Shown one piece after another: positions 1 through 8,116 of a stretch of DNA of 64,000 nt. The stretch is from Kribbella solani (GTDB taxonomy: Bacteria; Actinomycetota; Actinomycetes; Propionibacteriales; Kribbellaceae), in the NCBI RefSeq assembly GCF_014205295.1, contig NZ_JACHNF010000001.1, forward strand, positions 4,836,001-4,900,000. The letters run 5' to 3'. The position numbers and the translations under genes are program-made. How positions within the stretch are numbered: the stretch's first letter is position 1; every line of letters starts with the position of its first letter. Below the pieces are notes generated by a model. It saw only the letters and a list, made by a program, of their open reading frames with translations, had not been told where the DNA came from and ran no database searches.

Positions 1-1431
1 GACGCCACGGTGGTACCAGACGAGCCAGTTGTCCTCCGCTGCCTCCAACAGCTCGCGCCAGGCGACTAGCGTCCCGTCCGGTACGTCTAGCGTCGCCGGC
101 AGCTGTCCGTCGAGCAGCGGCAGCCATGCGCGTTCGCGGGCGGTCATCGTGTCCGCGGTGAACGGTGTACCGGCTGACACCGCCCAACCGGTCCGGGCGA
201 GCTCCAGCGCACCCCAGCCAGAGCCAACCGCCAGTACCTCCGCTGGTGCCGCGTCGGCGATCTGCTGCCATTGCTGTTCCCGGTCACCCAGTCCGTCCAG
301 CAGTGGGCTCAGTGCGGTCGCCCCGGCGGTACGGGCGGTGTGCCAGTCATCTGCATGCGCTGCAGCCGGATCCACGGTCAGCCGGCCGTACGCCTCCAAC
401 CAGTGCCAGTCTGTTGCCGCAGGCAGTCGCAAGTGCTCCATCTGCGTACGGGCGAGACCAGCCTGGATCTCGGCGTACCCACCGGCTTCGAGGCCAGGCG
501 ACAGCCACTCCTGCCACCGGTGGCCGCCATCGCCCTGACCCCAGACGAACAGCTTCCGGCCCTGTAGCCGTTCGGTCGACGCCTGCACCAGGCCTGTACC
601 CGAGCCGTCAACTGAAGCGATCCACGGCTGTTCGTCCGCACGTGGTTCGAAGAAGAAGTCCACTGCGCGCAGGTGCCGCGCCGGGTAGGTCAGGTCGGTG
701 CCCTCGTAGTGCGGTACGTCGATCAGGTCGAGCCGGCTGCCGTACCCGTACCGCCACGCCTGGTCGGCCGGCACTAGTACCCGCCTGTCCGCTGACTCCG
801 GTACGGCGATGTTCGACCACCAGTACGCAGGTACGTCAGCGTCTGACGGGTTCTGCAGCCGGACACCCACGTACAGGAACTCCGAGTCAGCGGGCAGCCA
901 GAAGTCCAGCTGGGTGACGAGGTTGCGCGTCCGCTCAAGCTCCCACAGCCGCAGTACGGGCGTACCGTCCGGACCGTCTACCCGGGCGGCATGCATCGGC
1001 GCGCACGTACCTGTCCAGTGACCAGTGCTACCGAGGTTCCACTCGACGCCACCGGCGAACCAGGCATTGCGCAGCGCGAGGTTCGCGGGCTGGAACACCG
1101 GGTTGCGGTAGAGCAGCTCGGTCCCGTGGTGGATCAGCGAGTACAGCCGACCACCCAGACTTGGCAGCACGGTCGCACGGACATGGTCGTTCTCCAGTAC
1201 GAGCGCGGGCAACGCCGTCTCGACGAGCGTGCGGTCGTACCCGTCCTGGTTCAGGCACGGCAGCGGACTGTGCAGTTGCCCGTACTCGATGTTCGTCCGC
1301 AGGTCGGCCGGAAGTTCGGCGAGGTTCTCCACCCGATGCAGTTCACGTTGCGTACGCAACGGCGCGAGCGGGTTCTCCGGACCGAGCGAAGCTGCGGGAA
1401 GCACGACGTTTTGCGCAGAAAGAATCGTCAC
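1..1431 (-). CDS. DUF5107-type carbohydrate-mutarotase-like protein, 3' end cut by the window
   Basis: Reading leftward from a GTG at 1431, about 477 codons stay open to the window edge, so the C-terminus is missing. The segment VLPSLGGRLYSL, followed by YRNPVFQPANLALRN and WFAGGVEWNLG at about residues 90-145, is the aldose-epimerase-like beta fold of DUF5107 proteins. These often carry TPR repeats further on; that part would lie outside the window. The family is thought to act on sugars, but no reaction is established. The start is separated by only 27 bases from a divergent FAD dehydrogenase. A weak GAAG lies about 10 bases upstream of the GTG. The family call rests on recalled motif similarity. 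Confidence 0.72.
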   Translation of the reverse strand, partial: MTILSAQNVVLPAASLGPENPLAPLRTQRELHRVENLAELPADLRTNIEYGQLHSPLPCLNQDGYDRTLVETALPALVLENDHVRATVLPSLGGRLYSLIHHGTELLYRNPVFQPANLALRNAWFAGGVEWNLGSTGHWTGTCAPMHAARVDGPDGTPVLRLWELERTRNLVTQLDFWLPADSEFLYVGVRLQNPSDADVPAYWWSNIAVPESADRRVLVPADQAWRYGYGSRLDLIDVPHYEGTDLTYPARHLRAVDFFFEPRADEQPWIASVDGSGTGLVQASTERLQGRKLFVWGQGDGGHRWQEWLSPGLEAGGYAEIQAGLARTQMEHLRLPAATDWHWLEAYGRLTVDPAAAHADDWHTARTAGATALSPLLDGLGDREQQWQQIADAAPAEVLAVGSGWGALELARTGWAVSAGTPFTADTMTARERAWLPLLDGQLPATLDVPDGTLVAWRELLEAAEDNWLVWYHRGV

Positions 1432-1458
1432 CGCCACATCTTCGCAAGTGCGCTATAC

Positions 1459-3126
1459 ATGGTCGACATGGACGCTGATGTGATTGTCGTCGGGGCGGGG
1501 CTGGCCGGGCTGGCCGCGACCGCCGAACTGGCCGACGCGGGCCGGAAGGTGCTGCTGCTCGACCAGGAACCCGAGGCATCGCTCGGCGGACAGGCGTTCT
1601 GGTCGTTCGGTGGGCTGATGTTCGTCGACTCCCCCGAACAGCGCCGGATGGGAATCAAGGACTCCCGCGACCTCGCCCTGCAGGACTGGCTCGGCTCGGC
1701 CGGGTTCGACCGGCTGGACGACGAGGACAAGTGGGCCCGGCAGTGGGCCGAGGCGTACGTCGACTGGGCCGCCGGTGAGAAGCGCCCCTGGCTGCATGCC
1801 CAGGGCGTGCGGTTCTTCCCGGTCGTCGGCTGGGCCGAGCGCGGCGGGTACAACGCCGACGGTCATGGCAACTCGGTGCCCCGGTTCCACATCACCTGGG
1901 GTACGGGACCGGGGCTGGTCGCGCCGTTCGAACGACGGGTCCGCGAGGCGGCCGCCCAAGGGCTGGTCGAGTTCCGGTTCCGGCATCGCGTCGACGAGCT
2001 GACCGTGACGAACGGCGTCGTCGATGGCGTTGCCGGCAAGGTACTCGAGCCCAGCGACGTACCGCGCGGGGTGTCGAGTTCACGCGCCGAAGTCGCGGAC
2101 TTCCAGCTGACCGCACAGGCGGTGATCGTGACGTCCGGCGGGATCGGCGGCAACCACGACCTGGTCCGCTCGCAATGGCCGCGGCGGATGGGCGAGCCGC
2201 CGAAGCGGATGATCAGCGGCGTACCGGCGCACGTCGACGGCCGGATGCTCGCGATCACCGAGCAGGCCGGCGGCCGGTACGTGAACCGGGACCGGATGTG
2301 GCACTACACCGAAGGCATCCAGAACTGGGATCCGATCTGGCCGATGCACGGCATCCGGATCCTGCCCGGCCCGTCGTCGCTCTGGTTCGACGCGACCGGG
2401 AAGCGGCTACCGGTGCCGTTGTTTCCCGGCTTCGACACCCTGGGCACGCTCGAACACATCATGCGTACCGGGTACGACTACACCTGGTTCGTGCTCACCC
2501 AGAAGATCATCGAGAAGGAGTTCGCGCTCTCCGGCCAGGAGCAGAACCCGGATCTGACCAACAAGGACGTCAAGGGCGTACTCGGCCGGGCCCGCGGTGG
2601 CGCCACGCCTCCGGTGCAGGCCTTCATGGACAAAGGTGCCGACTTCGTTGTCCGAGGCAACCTTCCGGATCTGGTCCGGGGGATGAACGATCTGACCGGC
2701 GAGAACCTGATCAAGCTGGACGACCTGGAACGGCAGATCGTCGCCCGGGACCGGGAGCTGACCAACACCTTCACCAAGGACCTCCAGGTGACCGCACTGC
2801 GCGGCGCCCGGAACTACCGCGGCGACAAACTGATCCGGGTCGCGACGCCGCACCGGATCCTCGATCCCAAGGCCGGTCCGCTGATCGCCGTCCGGCTGAA
2901 CATCCTGACCCGGAAGTCCCTCGGCGGTCTGCAGACCGACCTCGACTCCCGGGTCCTGCGCGCCGACGGCACCCCGCTGCCCGGGGTGTACGCGGCCGGC
3001 GAGGTGGCCGGCTTCGGCGGCGGCGGCGTACACGGCTACCGCTCGCTCGAAGGCACCTTCGTCGGCGGCTGCCTGTTCACCGGCCGGACGGCCGGGCGAG
3101 CGGCCGCCGCCGCCGTCGTCGGCTAA
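1459..3126 (+). CDS. FAD-binding dehydrogenase (KstD/fumarate reductase-like flavoprotein)
   Basis: The product is 555 aa. The N-terminus has the dinucleotide-binding signature VIVVGAGLAGLAA ending in an acidic residue (LLLDQE). The C-terminus has YAAGEVAGFGGGGVHGYRS, the FAD-closing motif of the succinate dehydrogenase/3-ketosteroid dehydrogenase superfamily. Length and layout match actinobacterial 'FAD-binding dehydrogenase' proteins related to Rv0785; the substrate is unknown. There is no signal peptide, so it should be cytosolic. Two in-frame ATGs (1459 and 1468) compete. A TATACA hexamer at 1454-1459 ends 8 bases before 1468 and could be a -10 box for a leaderless message starting there. 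The gene converges on the RIO kinase, with 10 bases between the two stop codons. Confidence 0.85.
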   Translation: MVDMDADVIVVGAGLAGLAATAELADAGRKVLLLDQEPEASLGGQAFWSFGGLMFVDSPEQRRMGIKDSRDLALQDWLGSAGFDRLDDEDKWARQWAEAYVDWAAGEKRPWLHAQGVRFFPVVGWAERGGYNADGHGNSVPRFHITWGTGPGLVAPFERRVREAAAQGLVEFRFRHRVDELTVTNGVVDGVAGKVLEPSDVPRGVSSSRAEVADFQLTAQAVIVTSGGIGGNHDLVRSQWPRRMGEPPKRMISGVPAHVDGRMLAITEQAGGRYVNRDRMWHYTEGIQNWDPIWPMHGIRILPGPSSLWFDATGKRLPVPLFPGFDTLGTLEHIMRTGYDYTWFVLTQKIIEKEFALSGQEQNPDLTNKDVKGVLGRARGGATPPVQAFMDKGADFVVRGNLPDLVRGMNDLTGENLIKLDDLERQIVARDRELTNTFTKDLQVTALRGARNYRGDKLIRVATPHRILDPKAGPLIAVRLNILTRKSLGGLQTDLDSRVLRADGTPLPGVYAAGEVAGFGGGGVHGYRSLEGTFVGGCLFTGRTAGRAAAAAVVG

Positions 3127-3136
3127 CTGTGTTGAT

Positions 3137-4057
3137 TCAGAACACCATCGATAGGAGGTCGGCGAACAGCTCCTGCTCGTCGATCTCCAGGCCGCGGTTG
3201 GTGAACCAGGTGGCCATGTTGTGGCAGTCGCGCAGCAGGAAGTCCATACCCTTGGGGTTACCAACGATATCGACCACCTGCGGGAGGTCGATCATCACGA
3301 TCCGCTCCCCCTGCGCGAGCACGTTGTACGGCGACAGGTCACCGTGCGCGAGGCCGGCCCGGGCCAGCTCCCGCATCCCGCCGCGAAGCTGCTCGAAGTA
3401 CTGACCGAGCAGTTCCTTCGACGGCCGTACCTGGGCGAGCCGGGGCGCGGCGCCGCCGGCACCGTCGTCGATGAACTCCATCAGCAGTTCGGTACCGTCC
3501 ACCTGCACCGGGTACGGCACCGGGACACCGGCTTTCCAGAGCCGGTTCAGCGCGTCCCATTCGGCGTACGCCCATTGGCCGGCCGCGACGCTACGGCCGT
3601 GCGAACTCTTCTTCGCCATCGCCCGCGCGTCCCGGCTGTTCCGGGTCCGGCGGCCTTCGACGTACGAAGTACTGCGGTGGAAGGACCGGTGCTCTTCGGT
3701 GCGGTACCGCTTCGCGGCCAGCAGCGACGACTTCGCCGGGTTGTCGCCGATCGCCTGGACGGCACGTTCGAGCAGGAAGACGTCGGCTTCCTTGCCGGTT
3801 TTGAGGACGCCGAGCTCGGTATCGATCGCGGCCTGTTCCGTCACCACCCAATCGGGTCGTGGTTCCGGGCCGCGAGAGCCGCGCTCGACGTCCAGCCAGG
3901 TGGTCCACCGCTGATCCGGGCCCAGTTCTTCGCTGATCGACTGGAACTGGAAGACGTAGGCGTCAGCCGGATCTGGTTGGGACTCGTCGCCGGTGAATTC
4001 GGCCCAGCGGGAGTCGAGGTCGGAGAAAGAGTCAGACAGTTCGTACTCGGAAGACAA
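3137..4057 (-). CDS. RIO1-family serine protein kinase
   Basis: The protein is 306 aa if translation starts at the TTG at 4057, which is preceded by AGGAG at an 8-base spacing. In-frame ATGs further upstream (4099) lack a ribosome binding site. RIO kinase features are clear: a nucleotide-loop region GKEADVFLLE, lysine in AAKRYR, catalytic loop HGDLSPYNVL, and metal-binding IDLPQVVD near residue 275. RIO kinases in bacteria are small atypical protein kinases whose substrates are largely unknown; archaeal and eukaryotic members act in ribosome maturation. The start overlaps a short upstream reading frame that has a stronger Shine-Dalgarno sequence, suggesting translational coupling. Confidence 0.88.
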   Translation of the reverse strand: MSSEYELSDSFSDLDSRWAEFTGDESQPDPADAYVFQFQSISEELGPDQRWTTWLDVERGSRGPEPRPDWVVTEQAAIDTELGVLKTGKEADVFLLERAVQAIGDNPAKSSLLAAKRYRTEEHRSFHRSTSYVEGRRTRNSRDARAMAKKSSHGRSVAAGQWAYAEWDALNRLWKAGVPVPYPVQVDGTELLMEFIDDGAGGAAPRLAQVRPSKELLGQYFEQLRGGMRELARAGLAHGDLSPYNVLAQGERIVMIDLPQVVDIVGNPKGMDFLLRDCHNMATWFTNRGLEIDEQELFADLLSMVF

Positions 4058-4121
4058 CGGAGATGCTCCTGAACAGAGAGGTGGGACTGACGCGGACATG
4101 CCGCAGCACAGTGATAGCCAT
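4032..4121 (-). CDS. Putative 29-aa leader peptide overlapping the RIO kinase start
   Basis: An ATG at 4121 is preceded by AAGGAGG eight bases upstream, one of the better ribosome binding sites in the window. The frame runs 29 codons (MAITVLRHVRVSPTS...) and stops at 4032, inside the RIO kinase gene and in another frame. The AGGAG used by the kinase TTG start lies within this small frame, so ribosomes finishing or pausing here could re-initiate on the kinase. No homology was recognised. It may be chance, but the strong site plus overlap is what a leader peptide would show. Confidence 0.4.
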   Translation of the reverse strand: MAITVLRHVRVSPTSLFRSISVVFRVRTV

Positions 4122-4250
4122 CCGTCAGCCCTCCTTAGTCCAGGCAGCTCGCGCCGCCGCTCGACCCCCAGAATGCCCGCTGCCGCCGAACGCCGCAACG
4201 TATTTATTCCGACCACATCACGGAGCCGCCTGCTGCTCGGCCGCCGCGTT

Positions 4251-4286
4251 CAGCGTCAGGATCAGCGTCGGGGTCAGCGTCGGGGT
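4251..4286. repeat. Three 12-bp tandem units after the NIPSNAP gene
   Basis: CAGCGTCAGGAT is followed by two copies of CAGCGTCGGGGT and then a partial fourth unit, immediately downstream of the NIPSNAP stop codon. They lie in the 228-base gap between the NIPSNAP and RIO genes, in which nothing else was recognised apart from the leader peptide. Confidence 0.6.
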
Positions 4287-4999
4287 CAGCGGAACTGCGA
4301 GCGGGTCGTCGGCCGGAGGCGCAGCTCCTGCGACGGCCGTACCGTCCGGCTGACCAGCTCGGGCAGCACGTGCTGCCGCCACCCCGGCGACGCGTCCAGC
4401 TGGCGGCGATGCTCGGCGTACGCCGCGTCGTCAGCGAACCGGGCCAGCCAGACGAGCACCACCTCGTCCCGCAACGGCAGCGCAGGAAAGTTGTTCTCGG
4501 CAACCAGAGACTCCAGCACCGCGACCGGTTCCGCCCCGGTCTCGGCGAGCACCGGAACGATCTGGTCAGTGAAGAACGCCACGAAACCGTCGTCCGCCGA
4601 TCCACGGTGATAGACCGCGCCGCCGATGACCGATCCCGCCGGCGCGTCAGGCCGTACCGAATCGAGGCGCGGATAGCCGGCGCCGAGGGTGAGTGGTTTG
4701 AGCAATAGTGCGTTGTCGGAGTCGACCATTGCGGCGTTCGCGGCGGCGGCGTGCGTACGCCAGCCGGGTCCGTAGTAGAACGCCTTCAGCGCGTCCGCCC
4801 GGGCGGGCAGGTCCCGGAAACCACGAATCCAGACGAACCGGTCCGGGTTGTCCAGATCGCGGAACTGCCCGGCGATATGCATCCCGGTCGCCTCCTGCCC
4901 TTCGACCAACTCGGCGTCGAAGAGCTCGATCAAGGTGTCCCGCGCACCGGAATGCAGCGTGTACTGGCGTAAGTCGATGACTGAGCAGCAATCGTTCAC
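4286..4999 (-). CDS. NIPSNAP family protein
   Basis: The 237-aa product begins with VIDLRQYTLHSGARDTLIELF, the ferredoxin-like opening of NIPSNAP proteins. It has the second conserved stretch FVWIRGFRDLPARADALKAFYYGPGW around residues 57-80. A second, weaker ferredoxin-like half follows (FVAFFTDQIVPVLAETG). NIPSNAP domains are dimeric alpha/beta barrels found in proteins of mostly unknown function; no catalytic residues can be assigned. The GTG start at 4999 has no good ribosome binding site, and no obvious alternative start is closer to the conserved block. Confidence 0.82.
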   Translation of the reverse strand: MNDCCSVIDLRQYTLHSGARDTLIELFDAELVEGQEATGMHIAGQFRDLDNPDRFVWIRGFRDLPARADALKAFYYGPGWRTHAAAANAAMVDSDNALLLKPLTLGAGYPRLDSVRPDAPAGSVIGGAVYHRGSADDGFVAFFTDQIVPVLAETGAEPVAVLESLVAENNFPALPLRDEVVLVWLARFADDAAYAEHRRQLDASPGWRQHVLPELVSRTVRPSQELRLRPTTRSQFR

Positions 5000-5192
5000 A
5001 GCTGCGAGCCAATCATCGAAACCTGACAGTTACTGACAGGCGACAGTCGTTTCAAACAGCCGTAACAGGCCGGCCCTTGAAACGACCGCCCGACTTTGGT
5101 CTGGTGGAGGTACGTGGTTCAGCCCCTTGCCACCAGTGTCCCGTGCACCTCCGGGCACTTGACCTGCACGACGACACGACGAGGTACCTCCC

Positions 5193-5990
5193 GTGACGAT
5201 TGCAGCTGTCAGTACCGAAGAATCGAAGCAACGTATCGCCGATGTCACCCACGACCTGTTGTGCGAGGCCGACGAGGTGCCGGACCCGCGGCATCAGCAG
5301 TGCCTCGACGAGGTCGTGCTGCTGAACGCTCCGGTGGCCCGCTCGATCGCGTCCCGCTACCGCAGCAAAGGAGTGGACGCCGACGACCTGGAGCAGGTCG
5401 CGTACCTGGGTCTGATCAAGGCCGCCAACGGATACCGGGTGGACGCCGCGACCGCGTTCCTCTCGTACGCGGTGCCGACGATCCGCGGTGAACTGAAGCG
5501 GTACTTCCGCGACTGCGCGTGGACGATCCGGCCGCCGCGCCGGGTCCAGGAAATGCAGGGCACCATCGCTGCCGCCGAGCCGGAGCTGATCCAGCGGCTC
5601 GGGCACGTACCCAGCAACGCGGAGACCGCCGAAGCGCTGGGCACCGCGCCGGCCGAAATCGCGGAGGCCACGTCGGTCCGCGGCTGCTTCAACACGCTGT
5701 CGCTGGACGCACCCGGTACGCAAGAAGGCGGAACGAGTTTGCTGGAAACGGTCGCCGACGCCGAGAACGGGTACGACCTGGTCGAGAACGTCCACACCCT
5801 GACACCAGCGGTCGCCAACCTGGCCGACCGGGACAAACGCATCCTCGAACTGCGCTTCTGCAACGGCCTGACCCAGGAAGAAATCGGCAACGAACTCGGC
5901 GTCAGCCAGATGCAGGTCTCCCGCCTGCTCCGCGGCATCCTCGAAACCCTCCGCAGCGAGCTCGCAACCGCCCCTAACGACAGGAGGTAG
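5193..5990 (+). CDS. SigB/SigF-type (group 3) RNA polymerase sigma factor
   Basis: This 265-aa sigma factor has region 2 (LNAPVARSIASRYRSKGVDADDLEQVAYLGLIKA, residues 50-83), region 2.4 (FLSYAVPTIRGELKRYFRDC) and region 3. Region 4 carries the helix-turn-helix LTQEEIGNELGVSQMQVSRLL near residue 230. Family members direct stress, envelope or development responses in actinobacteria. No anti-sigma or anti-anti-sigma gene is adjacent, so its control must come from elsewhere. The GTG start precedes the conserved opening. The stop codon falls inside a long inverted repeat. Confidence 0.93.
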   Translation: MTIAAVSTEESKQRIADVTHDLLCEADEVPDPRHQQCLDEVVLLNAPVARSIASRYRSKGVDADDLEQVAYLGLIKAANGYRVDAATAFLSYAVPTIRGELKRYFRDCAWTIRPPRRVQEMQGTIAAAEPELIQRLGHVPSNAETAEALGTAPAEIAEATSVRGCFNTLSLDAPGTQEGGTSLLETVADAENGYDLVENVHTLTPAVANLADRDKRILELRFCNGLTQEEIGNELGVSQMQVSRLLRGILETLRSELATAPNDRR

Positions 5991-6060
5991 TCCCGGCGAC
6001 CGGGATTGCTGAGCGTGCGGTCGGTGTGGCGAAGCGTGCTGAAGCCCACTACCTCCTGTC
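5979..6060. repeat. 13-bp perfect inverted repeat enclosing a small hairpin at the sigma factor 3' end
   Basis: GACAGGAGGTAGT (5979-5991) is matched by its exact reverse complement at 6048-6060, across 56 bases. A second perfect stem, TCCCGG-CGA-CCGGGA (5991-6005), starts at the end of the left arm. The left arm holds the sigma factor stop codon. The right arm reads ACCTCCT on the plus strand, an anti-Shine-Dalgarno-like sequence. It may act as a terminator without a U tract or as an RNA switch. Confidence 0.6.
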
Positions 6061-6084
6061 CTTCGGTGCGGTAGCGTCGGTTTC

Positions 6085-7050
6085 GTGGACTTCGAGGAGG
6101 CCGCGGACGCGTTGTACGCCGCGCCGGCCGGTGACTTCATCGCCAGCCGGAACGCGCTGGCCAAGCAGCTGAAGGCCGACGGGGACGCGCTGGGGTCGAC
6201 CCGGCTGAAGGCCCTCCGGAAGCCGACGGTCGCGGCCTGGGTCACGAACCTGGTCGCGCGGCAGGTGCCGGACGAGTTGGACGAGCTGCTCGCGCTCGGG
6301 GACGAGTTCCGGGAGGCGACGGCTGACCTCGATGGGGATCGGCTGCGGGAGCTGACGCCGCGACGGCATCAGCTGCTGGACAACCTGTCCAAAGTGGCGG
6401 CTCGGCTGGCTGGGGACGAAGGGCAGAAGCTCAGCGGGGATGTCGCGCAGAAGCTGCGGGAGACGCTCGACGCCGCGCTGGTGGACCCGGCCGCGGGAGC
6501 CGCCGTCCGCGAAGGCCACCTGAGCAGCGCCCTCCGTCACGTCGGCTTCGGCGTGGTGGACGAAACCGGCGAACCTTCCAACGTCACCCTCCTCACCCCC
6601 CAACGCCATTCCCCTCGTCGGGCCGCGGCGAAAACCACCTCGAAGGACGGCGGTGGGGGCGGCCGACTCACCGGGCGCGGCGCTGCCGAGGATCAGGACA
6701 CCGCAGCCGAGCAGGACGAGGCAGCCGCCGCTCGTGCGGCGGCGAGCGGCGAGCAGGCTGCTCAGCGCGAGCGGGAAGAGCGGGAGGCAGCTGAGCGGGA
6801 GGCGGCTGAGCGGGAGGCGGTGGTTCGGGCTGAGGCCAAGCGGGTGTTCGAGGATGCGGTTGCGGCGGCGCAGGCTGCTGAGGCGACGGTTGAGGATCTG
6901 GATACTCAACTGGACGACGCCCGGGACACGCTGACCGAAGCTCAGGCGCTGGTCCATCGGCTCGGCACCGAACTGGACACCGCCCGTCGAGTCGCCCGCG
7001 ACGCCCAGAAGGAAAGCCGAGAAGCCCGCAAACGCTACAACCGCCTCTGA
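6085..7050 (+). CDS. Hypothetical coiled-coil protein
   Basis: The 321-aa product has an alpha-helical N-terminal half starting DFEEAADALYAAPAGDFIASR, then a Gly-rich break near residues 185-200. From about residue 220 to the end it is strongly charged and helical, including EREEREAAEREAAEREA, with heptad-like spacing predicting a long coiled coil. No enzyme motif is seen, and it lacks a signal peptide. This type of protein is common in Kribbella-like actinobacteria without a known role. The GTG start is probably leaderless: TAGCGT at 6072-6077 ends seven bases before it. Confidence 0.75.
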   Translation: MDFEEAADALYAAPAGDFIASRNALAKQLKADGDALGSTRLKALRKPTVAAWVTNLVARQVPDELDELLALGDEFREATADLDGDRLRELTPRRHQLLDNLSKVAARLAGDEGQKLSGDVAQKLRETLDAALVDPAAGAAVREGHLSSALRHVGFGVVDETGEPSNVTLLTPQRHSPRRAAAKTTSKDGGGGGRLTGRGAAEDQDTAAEQDEAAAARAAASGEQAAQREREEREAAEREAAEREAVVRAEAKRVFEDAVAAAQAAEATVEDLDTQLDDARDTLTEAQALVHRLGTELDTARRVARDAQKESREARKRYNRL

Positions 7051-7151
7051 CCTACCGCGCGGGTGATGAACAACAACCGCCGGGCGACCCACGACTCCAC
7101 GCCGGCGAACGGCCGCTCGGACGACCAACGGCAGTTGGCGGAGGGCAGCAG

Positions 7152-7823
7152 TTAGTTGGCGCTGGGGCCTTCGCCTGGCATGGGGAGTAAGTAGTGCCCT
7201 GGGTTGGCCGGTGCGCCGGCGTCCAGCCAGCGTTGGAAGCCGGACGGGTTTCGGCGTTCGAACTCGTCCAGACAGATTCGGCGTACTTCGGCGACCGCCT
7301 GCCGGTCGCGGATGCCGGCGCCTTGCGCGAGCTGGGTCACGGTGTCCGACCACACCCCGCACAACTCCTCGACGCTCAACGGGCACTGCAGTGACTCGAT
7401 CAGCCGCTCGTCATCAGCCAACTGCGTCTCGGTCAACCGCTGCAGCCGGCGCTGCTTTCGCGACGGTCGCCGAACCACCTCGCGCTCCGGCACCAGCAGA
7501 TCGATCAGCACGAACAGCAGCGCGAAGAACAGCGCCGTCGTCACACCCAGTGCACCCCACGCGAGCAGCCGCACCAGCCCCGGTAGACACAGCACAGCCC
7601 CGGCCGCGGTCGCCGCGACCAGCGCCGCAGACCCGTACGGCGCCTCGTCCGCGACATGCCGGACTACTGCCGCCAACGGCCAGACCAGCGCGAACACCGC
7701 CACAAGCAGAATCGACGCGGCCGCCGGCCCGAGCAGCATGACGCCCGCCAGCACCCCGGCCGTCCCGACTCCGAGACTGGCCGCGAGCCCGACCCGCCGA
7801 ATCACCGCGGAAAGAAGTATCAC
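7152..7823 (-). CDS. Hypothetical four-helix membrane protein with cytoplasmic tail
   Basis: The protein is 223 aa. Hydrophobic segments span roughly residues 8-28, 35-55, 64-84 and 88-110, followed by an acidic/basic cytoplasmic tail of about 110 residues (VVRRPSRKQRRLQRLTE...). The tail ends with a conserved-looking GFQRWLDAGAPANPGHYLLPMPG. No family was recognised. It converges on the coiled-coil gene with about 100 bases between, where no clear terminator was seen. The 293 bases between its start and the E1 gene hold no gene or striking motif that I can identify. Confidence 0.7.
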   Translation of the reverse strand: MILLSAVIRRVGLAASLGVGTAGVLAGVMLLGPAAASILLVAVFALVWPLAAVVRHVADEAPYGSAALVAATAAGAVLCLPGLVRLLAWGALGVTTALFFALLFVLIDLLVPEREVVRRPSRKQRRLQRLTETQLADDERLIESLQCPLSVEELCGVWSDTVTQLAQGAGIRDRQAVAEVRRICLDEFERRNPSGFQRWLDAGAPANPGHYLLPMPGEGPSAN

Positions 7824-8116
7824 CGCATCTCACTCACCGTCACCACACCCCACAAGTCCCCCTCCCGGGTTGAACGAACGTCCCGGCCACACGGTTCCCC
7901 CACCGGGAACCTCGAACCCTCACAACCTTCCCCGGCCACACCCCGACCAACCGATCAGCCGCAAGCATCACCGCACCCGCACCCGGCGGACCACCTCCGA
8001 TCAGCTGCCGGAGTGCAGGCGACCTCCGCGCGAAGGGCGCGGCCGATCACCGGGCGCGGGTGTTCGAAGGGTGGGTGCTGGGTGTTCCCGGCCCGATCTT
8101 CCCGGATCATGGGCAG

